This document shows positions 61,210 to 64,000 of a stretch of DNA of 64,000 bases, one piece after another; the first letter of the stretch is position 1, and the number at the start of each line of letters is the position of its first letter. This stretch comes from an uncultured Alphaproteobacteria bacterium (GTDB taxonomy: Bacteria > Pseudomonadota > Alphaproteobacteria > Micropepsales > Micropepsaceae): contig CADEFU010000003.1 of NCBI GenBank assembly GCA_902826695.1, positions 62,001 to 126,000 on the forward strand. The letters are read 5' to 3'. Position numbers and translations under genes: made by a program. The notes under the pieces are model-generated. The model did not search any database and was not told the origin of the DNA. It saw only the letters and a list, made by a program, of their open reading frames with translations.

Positions 61210-61629
61210 TCACATCGCGCACTGCGGGCACTCATGCCACTCGCTTTCGTCGAAGTGCCATTCTTCGCCCGCGCGAATCCGGCGGCGAATCTCCTCGATG
61301 GGCCTGATCAAGCCGTGGGAGTTGTCGATCATCGTACCCGGCGGTGCCGGCAGCAATTCGATAGCGCGATTGACCAACGCCGGCACGCTGTACCGAATGC
61401 CCGCAAAGTACACCGGCCCCATCTTCGCCTCGATCTGCGCCAACTCATTCGGGCAGTAGTCGCCTCTGGTGTACTTGTCATCGGTCCAAAAAAAGAAGAC
61501 GCCAAGTGGCCCCTCAATCGACGTCCACACGTCCGGTTGTGTGTGTACGCGGCCGAGGGCGCGAAATGCGTCCTCCACCTGCTTCAGCTCAAGCGGCACT
61601 GGGCTTAGAATGACCAACGACGGCGCCAT
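61210..61629 (-). CDS. Protein of unknown function, 139 residues
   Basis: From the ATG at 61629; the frame runs to 61662. It has natural composition and strand/helix alternation: 'SLVILSPVPLELKQVEDAFR', 'SIEGPLGVFFFWTDDKYTRG', 'VYFAGIRYSVPALVNRAIEL' and a C-terminal 'GEEWHFDESEWHECPQCAM' with a Cys-x-x-Cys. There is no signal peptide, so it is cytoplasmic. It could be an immunity-like or regulatory protein, but nothing in the neighbourhood decides this. Confidence 0.6.
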   Translation of the reverse strand: MAPSLVILSPVPLELKQVEDAFRALGRVHTQPDVWTSIEGPLGVFFFWTDDKYTRGDYCPNELAQIEAKMGPVYFAGIRYSVPALVNRAIELLPAPPGTMIDNSHGLIRPIEEIRRRIRAGEEWHFDESEWHECPQCAM

Positions 61630-61825
61630 GCAACACCTGTTTCGAAACCAAGGACGCAGCAATCCAACCTACTCGCGGAGGGTCGAGCCGCCTTGCTCGC
61701 AAGTCAACGGGCCCAACGCGCCAGGCATCCGATCAACCCGCCGTCTAATCAAGCCCAACCACTCCCTTGATTGAGCTCTGCACGAGCGCGTGATACTAAA
61801 TCAGCTCCACGCTCTGGATTCGCCA

Positions 61826-62050
61826 ATGGCCTCTGACCCTACGCCGAACACCGGCCTGTCCGGCACGCTGAAATTGGTCGCGATGTTTGCGGTTCTCGCG
61901 CTGGCGACCCTGGCCGGTCTGCTGGTGCTCGAAGTGATCCCGCGCGCGGCCTTTACCGAACTGCTCGCCAAGGTGGTTCTGCTGGCGTTGATTGTAGCGC
62001 TCGCGGTGTTTGCCATCGGCATGCTGATGCGCAGCGGCCGCGGCGGCTGA
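61826..62050 (+). CDS. Small two-helix membrane protein
   Basis: 74 residues from the ATG at 61826. Two hydrophobic segments at about 18-38 and 47-66 are separated by a short loop, ending in 'MRSGRGG'. The N-terminus is polar. No family recognised. Confidence comes from the regular helix-loop-helix pattern and lack of a better frame. Confidence 0.5.
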   Translation: MASDPTPNTGLSGTLKLVAMFAVLALATLAGLLVLEVIPRAAFTELLAKVVLLALIVALAVFAIGMLMRSGRGG

Positions 62051-62175
62051 ACGGGTAGCGACGGCACGCTCAGCAGCTTTTGCGTCGTGTGAAACGCGGC
62101 AGCACTTTCAAGGCGTGCACCCTCTTCTGCGGCTGAGGAAACCCGCACGTCTGGCGCTTACGTTGCTCACACACC

Positions 62176-62372
62176 AGCGCCGAAGTCCGGCTCGCCGCGC
62201 GCAACGATCCCGCCCTCGCCGGCGGCCTCAGGCCCGCGATCGAGAAGTACAAACGCATCTGCGCATCGGCGCAAGCAAGGAGGCGGAAGCCTTCTACCAC
62301 CTGGCCTGCGAAACGATGATCGGCCTTGCCACGACCCAGGGCAGCGCACCGCTGTCACATGAAAGACAGTGA
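62176..62372 (+). pseudogene. Probable decayed gene with a frameshift
   Basis: One frame reads 'RLAARNDPALAGGLRP' then 'AIEKYKRICASA'; near 62266-62275 the sense moves to another frame that reads 'GASKEAEAFYHLACETMIGL' and then 'ATTQGSAPLSHERQ' with a stop at 62372. Both parts have the composition of a real helical protein, but neither frame is long on its own, and there is no start. The rest of 62051-62513 shows no gene. A sequencing error is an alternative to decay. Confidence 0.3.
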
Positions 62373-62490
62373 TAGACGAACTCCGCGCGCTCGCCAGAAA
62401 GGTGACGCGATTGGCCGCGCGGCATTCCCCGCTCACGGGCTCGAGACTCTGTCGTACGCGCAACCGTCAAAGAACGAACCCAAGTCCTAG

Positions 62491-62515
62491 GACCGCAGGC
62501 AGCCCGCCTGCTCTT
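62491..62515 (+). repeat. Dispersed 25-nt hairpin repeat, copy at the 62.5 kb gene end
   Basis: GACCGCAGGC-AGCCC-GCCTGCTCTT: stem GCAGGC / GCCTGC, 5-base loop. It matches the copies at 26390 and 21963 in layout; its third stem pair is A-T where they have G-C and C-G. Its last bases overlap the stop codon of the 273-residue gene (62514-62516). Confidence 0.72.
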
Positions 62516-63335
62516 AGAAGAGTTGCCGTTGGGTCTCATAGGGGATCGGCAGCACACCAATGATAACCCACGGATTCGGTGCAACCTGATGGTACTGTTG
62601 TGTCGTACCGAGAAAGAAATGCAAGTCGGTCTTCAGGAACTGGGTCAGGTATTTGGTCCTTACCTTCGCGAGGGCCGCCGTCTCGTCACCCTCACACTGG
62701 CGCACACAGTTCCAGAACAATGCACCGATTTCCCAATCCAGTATCTGAAGCGTCGATTCCCTGCCGTCTGCATCCGTGAACCGGTATGAAAAGCTGTAAG
62801 GCAGCTTAGGGATGATATCAAACGTCTCCCGCCAACGCTCATCACTGAATAGTTCGACCTGTTTTGATTTGGCGCGCATCTCCGCGACTTTGGCGACTTT
62901 CCATTCTCGCTCTTCGTCTTCGATAGTAAACTCAAGGATTTTCGCAGGTTTGAACACGGCAAGTGAGGCCTTGTTCGCCTTGGCTGCATCGATAAGCGGC
63001 TGAAGTCGCGTCTCTACCGCCGCAGTTTTCAAAAGAAGCTTACGGCGGTCGCGCCAGTTGTCAGCGGTGCCGATATGTCCAGTTGGCGTAAGCTCGTTGA
63101 AGTCTGCCGGGTTGCGAGTTTCTGGTCGCGGATCGGTCTTGCTTTTCACGAGCTTGCAATCCACCCAATCGTACTTGGAGTACTGCTCGGTTTCATTCAA
63201 GCGGCGAAATGGAACAGGGTAGATCCGGACCCATGAGCCGTCCGCGCGAACGCCAGCTGTGCACACTGTCTCTCCGTATTTGCGCGACAGTGTGGGGTAG
63301 GTTTTAACTGTTATAAGAACGCGCTCTTTGGACAT
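62514..63335 (-). CDS. Protein of unknown function, partner of a DUF488 gene
   Basis: 273 residues with AGAGGG before the ATG at 63335. It is soluble, with no signal peptide. The N-terminal part 'VLITVKTYPTLSRKYGETV' and 'CTAGVRADGSWVRIYPVPFR' looks like a beta-barrel binding domain (OB or PUA-like guess only). The C-terminal part 'LQILDWEIGALFWNCVRQCE' and 'LTQFLKTDLHFFLGTTQQYH' is mixed alpha/beta. It starts 12 bp after the DUF488 stop on the same strand, so the two are co-transcribed. GC content is clearly below the window average. Confidence 0.7.
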   Translation of the reverse strand: MSKERVLITVKTYPTLSRKYGETVCTAGVRADGSWVRIYPVPFRRLNETEQYSKYDWVDCKLVKSKTDPRPETRNPADFNELTPTGHIGTADNWRDRRKLLLKTAAVETRLQPLIDAAKANKASLAVFKPAKILEFTIEDEEREWKVAKVAEMRAKSKQVELFSDERWRETFDIIPKLPYSFSYRFTDADGRESTLQILDWEIGALFWNCVRQCEGDETAALAKVRTKYLTQFLKTDLHFFLGTTQQYHQVAPNPWVIIGVLPIPYETQRQLF

Positions 63336-63347
63336 AGCCCTCTCTGG

Positions 63348-64000
63348 CTACAGGTGGAGTATGTTCCATTTGTTCCGCGCCCCGTTTTTGAGCGCTTCCG
63401 CGACGCAATGGCGGTGGCACTGCTCGGGGAGATTTTCGTAGCAGGTGAGCGCTACCCGGTCTCCATTCGCGATCCATCCGCGGATTTTGTCCAACGCTTC
63501 GCTTTGCTTGGGCAGATCTCTCTTTTCGTAAATTGCAAACAGAGCGTCGTAGTCCGCCTGGGTATTCAGTTGACGGCGCCGGTCGCCGGCTATCCCCAAC
63601 TCTGGCAGATGCTCGTACCGTACGCCCACGCCTTCGCAACTCTTGGACAACGTCCCCTTGGAGAATCCGTATTTGCGGCTCAAAGGATTGCGGCGGACGT
63701 CGCAAAGTACGGTCACCCCGGCAAGAAGGAGCCGGTTGAGGTACGTTTCCAACGACAAGCCCTCGTACCCAAGTGTACAGAGGCCAGGGCTACTCGCTGG
63801 GCGCGCCGCCTTGATAGCCTTTAGCGTCTCCGGTTCGCGCTTGAGCAGACGACCTGCCATTTCGCTGTGGATAGCGTAGTACGGATATCGGCGATACACC
63901 TCGGCAACGAGCGCGTCCCCTCGCAAATGCGCGTGCTTCTTCGCGAATGATTTCATGTCGGAGAGCACTGGCGCAGACACCGATGCGGCCGCCTTGCCGC
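63348..64000 (-). CDS. DUF488 family protein (5' end probably outside the window)
   Basis: At least 210 residues from a GTG at 63980; the frame stays open to the window edge, so the true start may lie beyond it. DUF488 signatures: 'LCTLGYEGLSLETYLNRLL' near 68, 'VLCDVRRNPLSRKYGFSKG' near 91, 'RYEHLPELGIAGDRRRQL' near 121, and the C-terminal 'LTCYENLPEQCHRHCVAEAL' with Cys and His residues. The family has no settled biochemistry; it is common in variable genome regions. An extra N-terminal helical part of about 60 residues precedes the core. Confidence 0.82.
   Translation of the reverse strand, partial: GKAAASVSAPVLSDMKSFAKKHAHLRGDALVAEVYRRYPYYAIHSEMAGRLLKREPETLKAIKAARPASSPGLCTLGYEGLSLETYLNRLLLAGVTVLCDVRRNPLSRKYGFSKGTLSKSCEGVGVRYEHLPELGIAGDRRRQLNTQADYDALFAIYEKRDLPKQSEALDKIRGWIANGDRVALTCYENLPEQCHRHCVAEALKNGARNKWNILHL

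Noticed and set aside
62115-62463. ORFs on both strands at 62.1-62.5 kb as intact genes
   Set aside because: Arg-rich shadow-like sequence and no ribosome sites; only the two-frame remnant looks protein-like.

Overview
The window is one contiguous, very GC-rich stretch of bacterial chromosome. Genes are dense, many starts overlap the preceding stop (ATGA or GTGA), and long shadow ORFs lie opposite most real genes. It looks alphaproteobacterial: two UrcA-family genes, a TipF-like degenerate EAL protein, a short DUF3035 lipoprotein after ileS-lspA, and GTG-started mutL. Caulobacterales or Hyphomonadaceae-like is my inference; there is no rRNA or tRNA to settle it, and I saw no CRISPR array.

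Layout. 0-7.7 kb: an AsmA fragment, two bacterial-PH membrane proteins, an omega-aminotransferase, alanine dehydrogenase, a coupled sulfotransferase, a lipoprotein and an SDR. 7.8-18.3 kb: an outer-membrane protein with a LuxR-type regulator, an HSL-type esterase, a small beta-barrel, a TonB protein, a Crp/Fnr regulator with a cupin, an SDR, an OmpA lipoprotein and glutathione peroxidase. 18.4-26.4 kb: TipF-like EAL, HAD, MaoC, ribF, a membrane protein, a DOMON-like protein with NamZ (DUF1343), and a flavin oxidoreductase. 26.4-34.3 kb: an ABC-2 exporter, YceI, a TonB receptor, and two urcA genes flanking a dienelactone hydrolase. 34.6-45 kb is housekeeping: ileS-lspA-DUF3035, pgi-mutL, rsmD-pseudouridine synthase, tadA. 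45-52.2 kb: an acyl-CoA dehydrogenase, a PAS histidine kinase, two ACAD10-type phosphotransferases and purD. 52.2-57.2 kb: a partner-switching set (HATPase, FecR, OmpA, CHASE2-PP2C, MBL enzyme, STAS). 57.3-62 kb: TPR, serine hydrolase, membrane AraC regulator and small unknowns. 62.5-64 kb: a lower-GC pair, an unknown 273-aa protein and a DUF488 protein running off the end.

Most notable: (1) a 561-bp element with about 31-bp terminal inverted repeats encloses only a GxxExxY (PD-(D/E)XK-like) gene at 50.3 kb, and a 125-bp gene-less sibling with the same ends sits at 43.1 kb and supplies the C-terminus of RsmD. (2) A 25-nt hairpin repeat occurs four times at three loci with compensatory stem changes. 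(3) The CHASE2/PP2C-STAS-HATPase genes are interleaved with a FecR-OmpA pair, which looks like an envelope-sensing partner switch. (4) The DUF488 pair may be the edge of an acquired region.
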